From Limnomonas spitsbergensis (Eukaryota; Chlorophyta; Chlorophyceae; Chlamydomonadales), in the NCBI GenBank assembly GCA_037349105.1, contig JAYJMM010000082.1:372001-436000 (forward strand): 64,000 nt of DNA, read 5' to 3'. The notes under the pieces were generated by a model, which was not told where the DNA came from, did no database searches, and was given only the letters and a program-made list of their open reading frames with translations. This document shows positions 1 to 13,000 of this stretch, in pieces (position 1 is the first letter of the stretch; the number at the start of each line of letters is the position of its first letter). Position numbers and translations under genes: made by a program.

Positions 1-3000
1 CACCTAGCCCTTCTACTCTGGTGCACCTAGCCCTTCTACCCTGGTGCACCCAACCCTTCTGCCCTGGTGCACCTAGCCCTTCTTCCCTGATGCACCCAGC
101 CCTTCTGCCCTGGTGCACCTAGCCCTTCTGCCCTGGTGCACCTAGCCCTTCTGCCCTGGTGCACCTAGCCCCTCTGCCCTGGTGCACCTACCCCTTCTGC
201 CCTGGTGCACCTAGCCCTTCTGCCCTGGTGTACCTAGCCCTTCTGCCCTGGTGCACCTAGCCCTTCTGCCCTGGTGCACCTAGCCCTTCTAACCTGGTGC
301 ACCTAGCCCTTCTGCCCTGGTGCACCTAGCCCCTCTGCCCTGGTGCACCTAGCCCTTCTGCCCTGGTCCACCTAGCCCTTCTGCCCTGGTGCACCTAGCC
401 CTTCTGCCCTGTTGCTCCTAGCCCCTCTGCCCTGGTGCACCTAGCCCTTCTGCCCTGGTGCACCCAGCCCTTCTGCCCTGGTGCACCTAGCCCTTCTGCC
501 CTGGTGCACCTAGCCCTTCTACCCTGGTGCACCTAGCCCTTCTGCCCTGGTGCACCTAGCCCTTCTGCCCTGGTACACCTAGTCCCCCTGTCCTGGTGCT
601 ATCCCTCCTGCCCTGTTGCACCTAGCCCTTCTGCCCTGGTGCACCTAGCCATTTTGCCTTGGTGCACCTAGCCCCTCTGCCCTGATGCACCTAGCCCTTC
701 TACCCTGGTGCACCTAGCCCTTCTGCCCTGGTGCACCTAGCCCTTCTACCCTGGTGTACCTAGCTCTTCTGCCCTGGTGCACCTAGCCCCTCTGCCCTGG
801 TGCACCTAGCCCCTCTGCCCTGGTGCACCTAGCCCTTCCGCCCTGGTGCACCTAGCCCTTCTGCCCTGGTGCACCTAGCCCTTCTGCCCTGGTGCACCTA
901 GCCCTTCTGCCCTGGTGCACCTAGCCCTTCTGCCCTGGTGCACCTAGCCCTTCTGCCCTGGTGCACCTAGCCCTTCTACCCTGGTGCACCTAGCCCCTCT
1001 GCCCTGGTGCACCTAGCCCTTCTGCCCTGGTGCACCTAGCCTTTCCGCCCTGGTGCACCTAGCCCATCTGCCCTGGTGCACCTAGCCCTACTGCCCTGGT
1101 GCACCTAGCCCTTCTGCCCTGGTGCACCTAGCCCTTCCGCCCTGGTGCACCTAGCCTTTCCGCCCTGGTGCACCTAGCCCCTCTGCCCTGGTGCACCTAG
1201 CCCTTCTGCCCTGGTGCACCTAGCCTTTCCGCCCTGGTGCACCTAGCCCTTCTGCCCTGGTGCACCTAGCCCTTCTGCCCTGGTGCACCTAGCCCTTCTG
1301 CCCTGATGCACCTAGCCCTTCTGCCCTGGTGCACCTAACCCTTCCGCCCTGGTGCACCTAGCCCTTCTACCCTGGTGCACCTAGCCCCTCTGCCCTGGTG
1401 CACCTAGCCCTTCTGCCCTGGTGCACCTAGCCTTTCCGCCCTGGTGCACCTAGCCCTTCTGCCCTGGTGCACCTAGCCCTACTGCCCTGGTGCACCTAGC
1501 CCTTCTGCCCTGGTGCACCTAGCCCTTCCGCCCTGGTGCACCTAGCCTTTCCGCCCTGGTGCACCTAGCCCCTCTGCCCTGGTGCACCTAGCCCTTCTGC
1601 CCTCGTGCACCTAGCCTTTCCGCCCTGGTGCACCTAGCCCTTCTGCCCTGGTGCACCTAGCCCTTCTGCCCTGGTGCACCTAGCCCTTCTGCCCTGGTGC
1701 ACCTAGCCCTTCTGCCCTGGTGCACCTAGCCCTTCCGCCCTGGTGCACCTAGCCCTTCTGCCCTGGTGCACCTAGCCCTTCTGCCCTGGTGCACTTGGCC
1801 CTTCTGCCCTGGTGCACCTAGCCCTTCTACCCTGGTGCACCTAGCCCTTCTGCCCTGGTGCACGTAGCCCCTCTGCCCTGGTGCACCTAGCCCTTCTGCC
1901 CTGGTGCACCTAGCCCTTCTGCCCTGATGCACCTAGCCCTTCTGCCCTGATGCACCTAACCCTTCTGCCCTGGTGCACCTAGCCCTTCTGCCCTGGTGCA
2001 CCTAGCCCTTCTGCCCTGGTGCACCTAGCCCTTCTACTCTGGTGCACCTAGCCCTTCTACCCTGGTGCACCCAACCCTTCTGCCCTGGTGCACCTAGCCC
2101 TTCTTCCCTGATGCACCCAGCCCTTCTGCCCTGGTGCACCTAGCCCTTCTGCCCTGGTGCACCTAGCCCTTCTGCCCTGGTGCACCTAGCCCCTCTGCCC
2201 TGGTGCACCTACCCCTTCTGCCCTGGTGCACCTAGCCCTTCTGCCCTGGTGTACCTAGCCCTTCTGCCCTGGTGCACCTAGCCCTTCTGCCCTGGTGCAC
2301 CTAGCCCTTCTAACCTGGTGCACCTAGCCCTTCTGCCCTGGTGCACCTAGCCCCTCTGCCCTGGTGCACCTAGCCCTTCTGCCCTGGTCCACCTAGCCCT
2401 TCTGCCCTGGTGCACCTAGCCCTTCTGCCCTGTTGCTCCTAGCCCCTCTGCCCTGGTGCACCTAGCCCTTCTGCCCTGGTGCACCCAGCCCTTCTGCCCT
2501 GGTGCACCTAGCCCTTCTGCCCTGGTGCACCTAGCCCTTCTACCCTGGTGCACCTAGCCCTTCTGCCCTGGTGCACCTAGCCCTTCTGCCCTGGTACACC
2601 TAGTCCCCCTGTCCTGGTGCTATCCCTCCTGCCCTGTTGCACCTAGCCCTTCTGCCCTGGTGCACCTAGCCATTTTGCCTTGGTGCACCTAGCCCCTCTG
2701 CCCTGATGCACCTAGCCCTTCTACCCTGGTGCACCTAGCCCTTCTGCCCTGGTGCACCTAGCCCTTCTACCCTGGTGTACCTAGCTCTTCTGCCCTGGTG
2801 CACCTAGCCCCTCTGCCCTGGTGCACCTAGCCCTTCTGCCCTGGTGCACCTAGCCCTTCCGCCCTGGTGCACCTAGCCCTTCTGCCCTGGTGCACCTAGC
2901 CCTTCTGCCCTGGTGCACCTAGCCCTTCTGCCCTGGTGCACCTAGCCCTTCTGCCCTGGTGCACCTAGCCCTTCTGCCCTGGTGCACCTAGCCCTTCTAC

Positions 3001-4019
3001 CCTGGTGCACCTAGCCCCTCTGCCCTGGTGCACCTAGCCCTTCTGCCCTGGTGCACCTAGCCTTTCCGCCCTGGTGCACCTAGCCCATCTGCCCTGGTGC
3101 ACCTAGCCCTACTGCCCTGGTGCACCTAGCCCTTCTGCCCTGGTGCACCTAGCCCTTCCGCCCTGGTGCACCTAGCCTTTCCGCCCTGGTGCACCTAGCC
3201 CCTCTGCCCTGGTGCACCTAGCCCTTCTGCCCTGGTGCACCTAGCCTTTCCGCCCTGGTGCACCTAGCCCTTCTGCCCTGGTGCACCTAGCCCTTCTGCC
3301 CTGGTGCACCTAGCCCTTCTGCCCTGATGCACCTAGCCCTTCTGCCCTGGTGCACCTAACCCTTCCGCCCTGGTGCACCTAGCCCTTCTACCCTGGTGCA
3401 CCTAGCCCCTCTGCCCTGGTGCACCTAGCCCTTCTGCCCTGGTGCACCTAGCCTTTCCGCCCTGGTGCACCTAGCCCTTCTGCCCTGGTGCACCTAGCCC
3501 TACTGCCCTGGTGCACCTAGCCCTTCTGCCCTGGTGCACCTAGCCCTTCCGCCCTGGTGCACCTAGCCTTTCCGCCCTGGTGCACCTAGCCCCTCTGCCC
3601 TGGTGCACCTAGCCCTTCTGCCCTCGTGCACCTAGCCTTTCCGCCCTGGTGCACCTAGCCCTTCTGCCCTGGTGCACCTAGCCCTTCTGCCCTGGTGCAC
3701 CTAGCCCTTCTGCCCTGGTGCACCTAGCCCTTCTGCCCTGGTGCACCTAGCCCTTCTGCCCTGGTGCACCTAGCCCTTCTGCCCTGGTGCACTTGGCCCT
3801 TCTGCCCTGGTGCACCTAGCCCTTCTACCCTGGTGCACCTAGCCCTTCTGCCCTGGTGCACGTAGCCCCTCTGCCCTGGTGCACCTAGCCCCTCTGCCCT
3901 GGTGCACCTAGCCCTTCTGCCCTGATGCACCTAGCCCTTCTGCCCTGATGCACCTAGCCCTTCTGCCCTGGTGCACCTAGCCCTTCTGCCCTGGTGCACC
4001 TAGCCCTTCTGCCCTGGTG
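1..4019. repeat. Higher-order repeat: two consecutive ~2-kb copies
   Basis: The variant string starting at position 1 (a unit with CTACTCTGG, one with CTACCCTGG, then one with CACCCAACCC) begins again at 2022, giving a period of 2021 bp (88 units, one of them the short 20-bp form). The next restart is at 4020, a period of 1998 bp, exactly one unit fewer. The order of variant units is collinear between the copies, so these are recent block duplications and not independent slippage. Confidence 0.85.
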
Positions 4020-7000
4020 CACCTAGCCCTTCTACTCTGGTGGACCTAGCCCTTCTGGCTTGGTGCACCCAACCCTTCTGCCCTGGTTCACCTAGCCCTT
4101 CTGCCCTGATGCACCCAGCCCTTCTGCCCTGGTGCACCTAGCCCTTCTGCCCTGGTGCACCTAGCCCTTCTGCCCTGGTGCACCTAGCCCCTCTGCCCTG
4201 GTGCACCTACCCCTTCTGCCCTAGTGCACCTAGCCCTTCTGCCCTGGTGCACCTAGCCCTTCTGCCCTGGTGCACCTAGCCCTTCTGCCCTGGTGCACCT
4301 AGCCCTTCTAACCTGGTGCACCTAGCCCTTCTGCCCTGGTGCACCTAGCCCCTCTGCCCTGGTGCACCTAGCCCTTCTGCCCTGGTCCACCTAGCCCTTC
4401 TGCCCTGGTGCACCTAGCCCTTCTGCCCTGTTGCTCCTAGCCCCTCTGCCCTGGTGCACCTAGCCCTTCTGCCCTGGTGCACCCAGCCCTTCTGCCCTGG
4501 TGCACCTAGCCCTTCTACTCTGGTGCACCTAGCCCTTCTGCCCTGGTGCACCCAGCCCTTCTGCCCTGGTGCACCTAGCCCTTCTGCCCTGGTGCACCTA
4601 GCCCTTCTACCCTGGTGCACCTAGCCCTTCTGCCCTGGTGCACCTAGCCCTTCTGCCCTGGTACACCTAGTCCCCCTGTCCTGGTGCTATCCCTCCTGCC
4701 CTGTTGCACCTAGCCCTTCTGCCCTGGTGCACCTAGCCCTTCTGCCTTGGTGCACCTAGCCCCTCTGCCCTGATGCACCTAGCCCTTCTACCCTTGTGCA
4801 CCTAGCCCTTCTGCCCTGGTGCACCTAGCCCTTCTACCCTGGTGTACCTAGCTCTTCTGCCCTGGTGCACCTAGCCCTTCTGCCCTGGTGCACCTAGCCC
4901 TTCTGCCCTGGTGCACCTAGCCCTTCTGCCCTGGTGCACCTAGCCCTTCTGCCCTGATGCACCTAGCCCTTCTGCCCTGGTGCACCTAGCCCTTCTGCCC
5001 TGATGCACCTAGCCCTTCTGCCCTGGTGCACCTAGCCCTTCTGCCCTGGTGCACCTAGCCCTTCTACCCTGGTGCACCTAGCCCCTCTGCCCTGGTGCAC
5101 CTAGCCCTTCTACCCTGGTGCACCTAGCCCTTCTGCCCTGGTGCACCTAGCCCTTCTGCCCTGGTGCACCTAGCCCTTCTGCCCTGGTGCACCTAGCCCT
5201 TCTGCCCTGGTGCACCTAGCCCTTCTGCCCTGGTGCACCTAGCCCTTCTACCCTGGTGCACCTAGCCCTTCTGCCCTGGTGCACCTAGCCCTTCTACTCT
5301 GGTGCACCTAGCCCTTCTGCCCTGGTGCACCCAGCCCTTCTGCCCTGGTGCACCTAGCCCTTCTGCCCTGGTGCACCTAGCCCTTCTACCCTGGTGCACC
5401 TAGCCCTTCTGCCCTGGTGCACCTAGCCCTTCTGCCCTGGTGCACCTAGCCCTTCTGCCCTGGTGCACCTAGCCCTTCTGCCCTGGTGCACCTAGCCCTT
5501 CTGCCCTGGTGCACCTAGCCCTTCTACCCTGGTGCACCTAGCCCCTCTGCCCTGGTGCACCTAGCCCTTCTGCCCTGGTGCACCTAGCCTTTCCGCCCTG
5601 GTGCACCTAGCCCTTCTGCCCTGGTGCACCTAGCCCTACTGCCCTGGTGCACCTAGCCCTTCTGCCCTGGTGCACCTAGCCCTTCCGCCCTGGTGCACCT
5701 AGCCTTTCCACCCTGGTGCACCTAGCCCCTCTGCCCTGGTGCACCTAGCCCTTCTGCCCTCGTGCACCTAGCCTTTCCGCCCTGTTGCACCTAGCCCTTC
5801 TGCCCTGGTGCACCTAGCCCTTCTGCCCTGGTGCACCTAGCCCTTCTGCCCTGGTGCACCTAGCCCTTCTGCCCTGGTGCACCTAGCCCTTCTGCCCTGG
5901 TGCACCTAGCCCTTCTGCCCTGGTGCACTTGGCCCTTCTGCCCTGGTGCACCTAGCCCTTCTACCCTGGTGCACCTAGCCCTTCTGCCCTGGTGCACGTA
6001 GCCCCTCTGCCCTGGTGCACCTAGCCCCTCTGCCCTGGTGCACCTAGCCCTTCTGCCGTGATGCACCTAGCCCTTCTGCCCTGATGCACCTAACCCTTCT
6101 GCCCTGGTGCACCTAGCCCTTCTGCCCTGGTGCACCTAGCCCTTCTGCCCTGGTGCACCTAGCCCTTCTACTCTGGTGGACCTAGCCCTTCTGGCTTGGT
6201 GCACCCAACCCTTCTGCCCTGGTGCACCTAGCCCTTCTGCCCTGGTGCACCTAGCCCTTCCGCCCTGGTGCACCTAGCCTTTCCGCCCTGGTGCACCTAG
6301 CCCCTCTGCCCTGGTGCACCTAGCCCTTCTGCCCTCGTGCACCTAGCCTTTCCGCCCTGGTGCACCTAGCCCTTCTGCCCTGGTGCACCTAGCCCTTCTG
6401 CCCTGGTGCACCTAGCCCTTCTGCCCTGGTGCACCTAGCCCTTCTGCCCTGGTGCACCTAGCCCTTCTGCCCTGGTGCACCTAGCCCTTCTGCCCTGGTG
6501 CACTTGGCCCTTCTGCCCTGGTGCACCTAGCCCTTCTACCCTGGTGCACCTAGCCCTTCTGCCCTGGTGCACGTAGCCCCTCTGCCCTGGTGCACCTAGC
6601 CCCTCTGCCCTGGTGCACCTAGCCCTTCTGCCCTGATGCACCTAGCCCTTCTGCCCTGATGCACCTAGCCCTTCTGCCCTGGTGCACCTAGCCCTTCTGC
6701 CCTGGTGCACCTAGCCCTTCTGCCCTGGTGCACCTAGCCCTTCTACTCTGGTGGACCTAGCCCTTCTGGCTTGGTGCACCCAACCCTTCTGCCCTGGTTC
6801 ACCTAGCCCTTCTGCCCTGATGCACCCAGCCCTTCTGCCCTGGTGCACCTAGCCCTTCTGCCCTGGTGCACCTAGCCCTTCTGCCCTGGTGCACCTAGCC
6901 CCTCTGCCCTGGTGCACCTACCCCTTCTGCCCTAGTGCACCTAGCCCTTCTGCCCTGGTGCACCTAGCCCTTCTGCCCTGGTGCACCTAGCCCTTCTGCC

Positions 7001-10000
7001 CTGGTGCACCTAGCCCTTCTGCCCTGGTGCACCTAGCCCTTCTGCCCTGGTGCACCTAGCCCTTCTGCCCTGGTGCACCTAGCCCTTCTGCCCTGGTGCA
7101 CCTAGCCCTTCTGCCCTGGTGCACCTAGCCCTTCTGCCCTGGTGCACCTAGCCCTTCTGCCCTGGTGCACCTAGCCCTTCTACCCTGGTGCACCTAGCCC
7201 CTCTGCCCTGGTGCACCTAGCCCTTCTGCCCTGGTGCACCTAGCCTTTCCGCCCTGGTGCACCTAGCCCTTCTGCCCTGGTGCACCTAGCCCTTCTGCCC
7301 TGGTGCACCTAGCCCTTCTGCCCTGGTGCACCTAGCCCTTCTGCCCTGGTGCACCTAGCCCTTCTGCCCTGGTGCACCTAGCCCTTCTGCCCTGGTGCAC
7401 CTAGCCCTTCTGCCCTGGTGCACCTAGCCCTTCTGCCCTGGTGCACTTGGCCCTTCTGCCCTGGTGCACCTAGCCCTTCTACCCTGGTGCACCTAGCCCT
7501 TCTGCCCTGGTGCACGTAGCCCCTCTGCCCTGGTGCACCTAGCCCCTCTGCCCTGGTGCACCTAGCCCTTCTGCCCTGATGCACCTAGCCCTTCTGCCCT
7601 GATGCACCTAGCCCTTCTGCCCTGGTGCACCTAGCCCTTCTGCCCTGGTGCACCTAGCCCTTCTGCCCTGGTGCACCTAGCCCTTCTACTCTGGTGGACC
7701 TAGCCCTTCTGGCTTGGTGCACCCAACCCTTCTGCCCTGGTTCACCTAGCCCTTCTGCCCTGATGCACCCAGCCCTTCTGCCCTGGTGCACCTAGCCCTT
7801 CTGCCCTGGTGCACCTAGCCCTTCTGCCCTGGTGCACCTAGCCCCTCTGCCCTGGTGCACCTACCCCTTCTGCCCTAGTGCACCTAGCCCTTCTGCCCTG
7901 GTGCACCTAGCCCTTCTGCCCTGGTGCACCTAGCCCTTCTGCCCTGGTGCACCTAGCCCTTCTGCCCTAGTGCACCTAGCCCTTCTACCCTGGTGCACCT
8001 AGCCCTTCTGCCCTGGTGCACCTAGCCCTTCTGCCCTGGTGCACCTAGCCCTTCTGCCCTGGTGCACCTAGCCCTTCTGCCCTGGTGCACCTAGCCCTTC
8101 TGCCCTGGTGCACCTAGCCCTTCTACCCTGGTGCACCTAGCCCCTCTGCCCTGGTGCACCTAGCCCTTCTGCCCTGGTGCACCTAGCCTTTCCGCCCTGG
8201 TGCACCTAGCCCTTCTGCCCTGGTGCACCTAGCCCTACTGCCCTGGTGCACCTAGCCCTTCTGCCCTGGTGCACCTAGCCCTTCCGCCCTGGTGCACCTA
8301 GCCTTTCCGCCCTGGTGCACCTAGCCCCTCTGCCCTGGTGCACCTAGCCCTTCTGCCCTCGTGCACCTAGCCTTTCCGCCCTGGTGCACCTAGCCCTTCT
8401 GCCCTGGTGCACCTAGCCCTTCTGCCCTGGTGCACCTAGCCCTTCTGCCCTGGTGCACCTAGCCCTTCTGCCCTGGTGCACCTAGCCCTTCTGCCCTGGT
8501 GCACCTAGCCCTTCTGCCCTGGTGCACTTGGCCCTTCTGCCCTGGTGCACCTAGCCCTTCTACCCTGGTGCACCTAGCCCTTCTGCCCTGGTGCACGTAG
8601 CCCCTCTGCCCTGGTGCACCTAGCCCCTCTGCCCTGGTGCACCTAGCCCTTCTGCCGTGATGCACCTAGCCCTTCTGCCCTGATGCACCTAACCCTTCTG
8701 CCCTGGTGCACCTAGCCCTTCTGCCCTGGTGCACCTAGCCCTTCTGCCCTGGTGCACCTAGCCCTTCTACTCTGGTGGACCTAGCCCTTCTGGCTTGGTG
8801 CACCCAACCCTTCTGCCCTGGTGCACCTAGCCCTTCTGCCCTGGTGCACCTAGCCCTTCCGCCCTGGTGCACCTAGCCTTTCCGCCCTGGTGCACCTAGC
8901 CCCTCTGCCCTGGTGCACCTAGCCCTTCTGCCCTCGTGCACCTAGCCTTTCCGCCCTGGTGCACCTAGCCCTTCTGCCCTGGTGCACCTAGCCCTTCTGC
9001 CCTGGTGCACCTAGCCCTTCTGCCCTGGTGCACCTAGCCCTTCTGCCCTGGTGCACCTAGCCCTTCTGCCCTGGTGCACCTAGCCCTTCTGCCCTGGTGC
9101 ACTTGGCCCTTCTGCCCTGGTGCACCTAGCCCTTCTACCCTGGTGCACCTAGCCCTTCTGCCCTGGTGCACGTAGCCCCTCTGCCCTGGTGCACCTAGCC
9201 CCTCTGCCCTGGTGCACCTAGCCCTTCTGCCCTGATGCACCTAGCCCTTCTGCCCTGATGCACCTAGCCCTTCTGCCCTGGTGCACCTAGCCCTTCTGCC
9301 CTGGTGCACCTAGCCCTTCTGCCCTGGTGCACCTAGCCCTTCTACTCTGGTGGACCTAGCCCTTCTGGCTTGGTGCACCCAACCCTTCTGCCCTGGTTCA
9401 CCTAGCCCTTCTGCCCTGATGCACCCAGCCCTTCTGCCCTGGTGCACCTAGCCCTTCTGCCCTGGTGCACCTAGCCCTTCTGCCCTGGTGCACCTAGCCC
9501 CTCTGCCCTGGTGCACCTACCCCTTCTGCCCTAGTGCACCTAGCCCTTCTGCCCTGGTGCACCTAGCCCTTCTGCCCTGGTGCACCTAGCCCTTCTGCCC
9601 TGGTGCACCTAGCCCTTCTAACCTGGTGCACCTAGCCCTTCTGCCATGGTGCACCTAGCCCCTCTGCCCTGGTGCACCTAGCCCTTCTGCCCTGGTGCAC
9701 CTAGCCCTTCTGCCCTGGTGCACCTAGCCCTTCTGCCCTGTTGCTCCTAGCCCCTCTGCCCTGGTGCACCTAGCCCTTCTGCCCTGGTGCACCCAGCCCT
9801 TCTGCCCTGGTGCACCTAGCCCTTCTACTCTGGTGCACCTAGCCCTTCTGCCCTGGTGCACCCAGCCCTTCTGCCCTGGTGCACCCAGCCCTTCTGCCCT
9901 GGTGCACCTAGCCCTTCTACCCTGGTGCACCTAGCCCTTCTGCCCTGGTGCACCTAGCCCTTCTGCCCTGGTACACCTAGCCCCCCTGTCCTGGTGCTAT

Positions 10001-13000
10001 CCCTCCTGCCCTGTTGCACCTAGCCCTTCTGCCCTGGTGCACCTAGCCCTTCTGCCTTGGTGCACCTAGCCCCTCTGCCCTGATGCACCTAGCCCTTCTA
10101 CCCTGGTGCACCTAGCCCTTCTGCCCTGGTGCACCTAGCCCTTCTACCCTGGTGTACCTAGCTCTTCTGCCCTGGTGCACCTAGCCCTTCTGCCCTGGTG
10201 CACCTAGCCCTTCTGCCCTGGTGCACCTAGCCCTTCTGCCCTGGTGCACCTAGCCCTTCTGCCCTGATGCACCTAGCCCTTCTGCCCTGGTGCACCTAGC
10301 CCTTCTGCCCTGATGCACCTAGCCCTTCTGCCCTGGTGCACCTAGCCCTTCTGCCCTGGTGCACCTAGCCCTTCTACCCTGGTGCACCTAGCCCCTCTGC
10401 CCTGGTGCACCTAGCCCTTCTACCCTGGTGCACCTAGCCCTTCTGCCCTGGTGCACCTAGCCCTTCTGCCCTGGTGCACCTAGCCCTTCTGCCCTGGTGC
10501 ACCTAGCCCTTCTGCCCTGGTGCACCTAGCCCTTCTGCCCTGGTGCACCTAGCCCTTCTACCCTGGTGCACCTAGCCCTTCTGCCCTGGTGCACCTAGCC
10601 CTTCTACTCTGGTGCACCTAGCCCTTCTGCCCTGGTGCACCCAGCCCTTCTGCCCTGGTGCACCTAGCCCTTCTGCCCTGGTGCACCTAGCCCTTCTACC
10701 CTGGTGCACCTAGCCCTTCTGCCCTGGTGCACCTAGCCCTTCTGCCCTGGTGCACCTAGCCCTTCTGCCCTGGTGCACCTAGCCCTTCTGCCCTGGTGCA
10801 CCTAGCCCTTCTGCCCTGGTGCACCTAGCCCTTCTACCCTGGTGCACCTAGCCCCTCTGCCCTGGTGCACCTAGCCCTTCTGCCCTGGTGCACCTAGCCT
10901 TTCCGCCCTGGTGCACCTAGCCCTTCTGCCCTGGTGCACCTAGCCCTACTGCCCTGGTGCACCTAGCCCTTCTGCCCTGGTGCACCTAGCCCTTTCGCCC
11001 TGGTGCACCTAGCCTTTCCGCCCTGGTGCACCTAGCCCCTCTGCCCTGGTGCACCTAGCCCTTCTGCCCTCGTGCACCTAGCCTTTCCGCCCTGGTGCAC
11101 CTAGCCCTTCTGCCCTGGTGCACCTAGCCCTTCTGCCCTGGTGCACCTAGCCCTTCTGCCCTGGTGCACCTAGCCCTTCTGCCCTGGTGCACCTAGCCCT
11201 TCTGCCCTGGTGCACCTAGCCCTTCTGCCCTGGTGCACTTGGCCCTTCTGCCCTGGTGCACCTAGCCCTTCTACCCTGGTGCACCTAGCCCTTCTGCCCT
11301 GGTGCACGTAGCCCCTCTGCCCTGGTGCACCTAGCCCCTCTGCCCTGGTGCACCTAGCCCTTCTGCCGTGATGCACCTAGCCCTTCTGCCCTGATGCACC
11401 TAACCCTTCTGCCCTGGTGCACCTAGCCCTTCTGCCCTGGTGCACCTAGCCCTTCTGCCCTGGTGCACCTAGCCCTTCTACTCTGGTGGACCTAGCCCTT
11501 CTGGCTTGGTGCACCCAACCCTTCTGCCTTGGTGCACCTAGCCCTTCTGCCCTGATGCACCCAGCCCTTCTGCCCTGGTGCACGTAGCCCTTCTGCCCTG
11601 GTGCACCTAGCCCTTCTGCCCGGGTGCACCTAGCCCCTCTGCCCTGGTGCACCTACCCCTTCTGCCCTAGTGCACCTAGCCCTTCTGCCCTGTTGCTCCT
11701 AGCCCCTCTGCCCTGGTGCACCTAGCCCTTCTGCCCTGGTGCACCCAGCTCTTCTGCCCTGGTGCACCTAGCCCTTCTACTCTTTTGCACCTAGCCCTTC
11801 TGCCCTGGTGCACCCAGCCCTTCTGCCCTGGTGCACCTAGCCCTTCTGCCCTGGTGCACCTAGCCCTTCTACCCTGGTGCACCTAGCCCTTCTGCCCTGG
11901 TGCACCTAGCCCTTCTGCCCTGGTACACCTAGTCCCCCTGTCCTGGTGCTATCCCTCCTGCCCTGTTGCACCTAGCCCTTCTGCCCTGGTGCACCTAGCC
12001 CTTCTGCCTTGGTGCACCTAGCCCCTCTGCCCTGATGCACCTAGCCCTTCTACCCTGGTGCACCTAGCCCTTCTGCCCTGGTGCACCTAGCCCTTCTACC
12101 CTGGTGCACCTAGCCCTTCTGCCCTGGTGCACCTAGCCCTTCTGCCCTGGTGCACCTAGCCCTTCTGCCCTGGTGCACCTAGCCCTTCTGCCCTGGTGCA
12201 CCTAGCCCTTCTGCCCTGATGCACCTAGCCCTTCTGCCCTGGTGCACCTAGCCCTTCTGCCCTGGTGCACCTAGCCCTTCTGCCCTGGTGCACCTAGCCC
12301 TTCTGCCCTGGTGCACCTAGCCCTTCTGCCCTGGTGCACCTAGCCCTTCTGCCCTGGTGCACCTAGCCCTTCTGCCCTGGTGCACCTAGCCCTTCTGCCC
12401 TGGTGCACCTAGCCCTTCTGCCCTGGTGCACCTAGCCCTTCTACCCTGGTGCACCTAGCCCTTCTGCCCTGGTGCACCTAGCCCCTCTGCCCTGGTGCAC
12501 CTAGCCCCTCTGCCCTGGTGCACCTAGCCCTTCTGCCGTGATGCACCTAGCCCTTCTGCCCTGATGCACCTAACCCTTCTGCCCTGGTGCACCTAGCCCT
12601 TCTGCCCTGGTGCACCTAGCCCTTCTGCCCTGGTGCACCTAGCCCTTCTACTCTGGTGGACCTAGCCCTTCTGGCTTGGTGCACCTAGCCCTTCTGCCCT
12701 GGTGCACCTAGCCCTTCTGCCCTGGTGCACCTAGCCCTTCCGCCCTGGTGCACCTAGCCTTTCCGCCCTGGTGCACCTAGCCCCTCTGCCCTGGTGCACC
12801 TAGCCCTTCTGCCCTCGTGCACCTAGCCTTTCCGCCCTGGTGCACCTAGCCCTTCTGCCCTGGTGCACCTAGCCCTTCTGCCCTGGTGCACCTAGCCCTT
12901 CTGCCCTGGTGCACCTAGCCCTTCTGCCCTGGTGCACCTAGCCCTTCTGCCCTGGTGCACCTAGCCCTTCTGCCCTGGTGCACTTGGCCCTTCTGCCCTG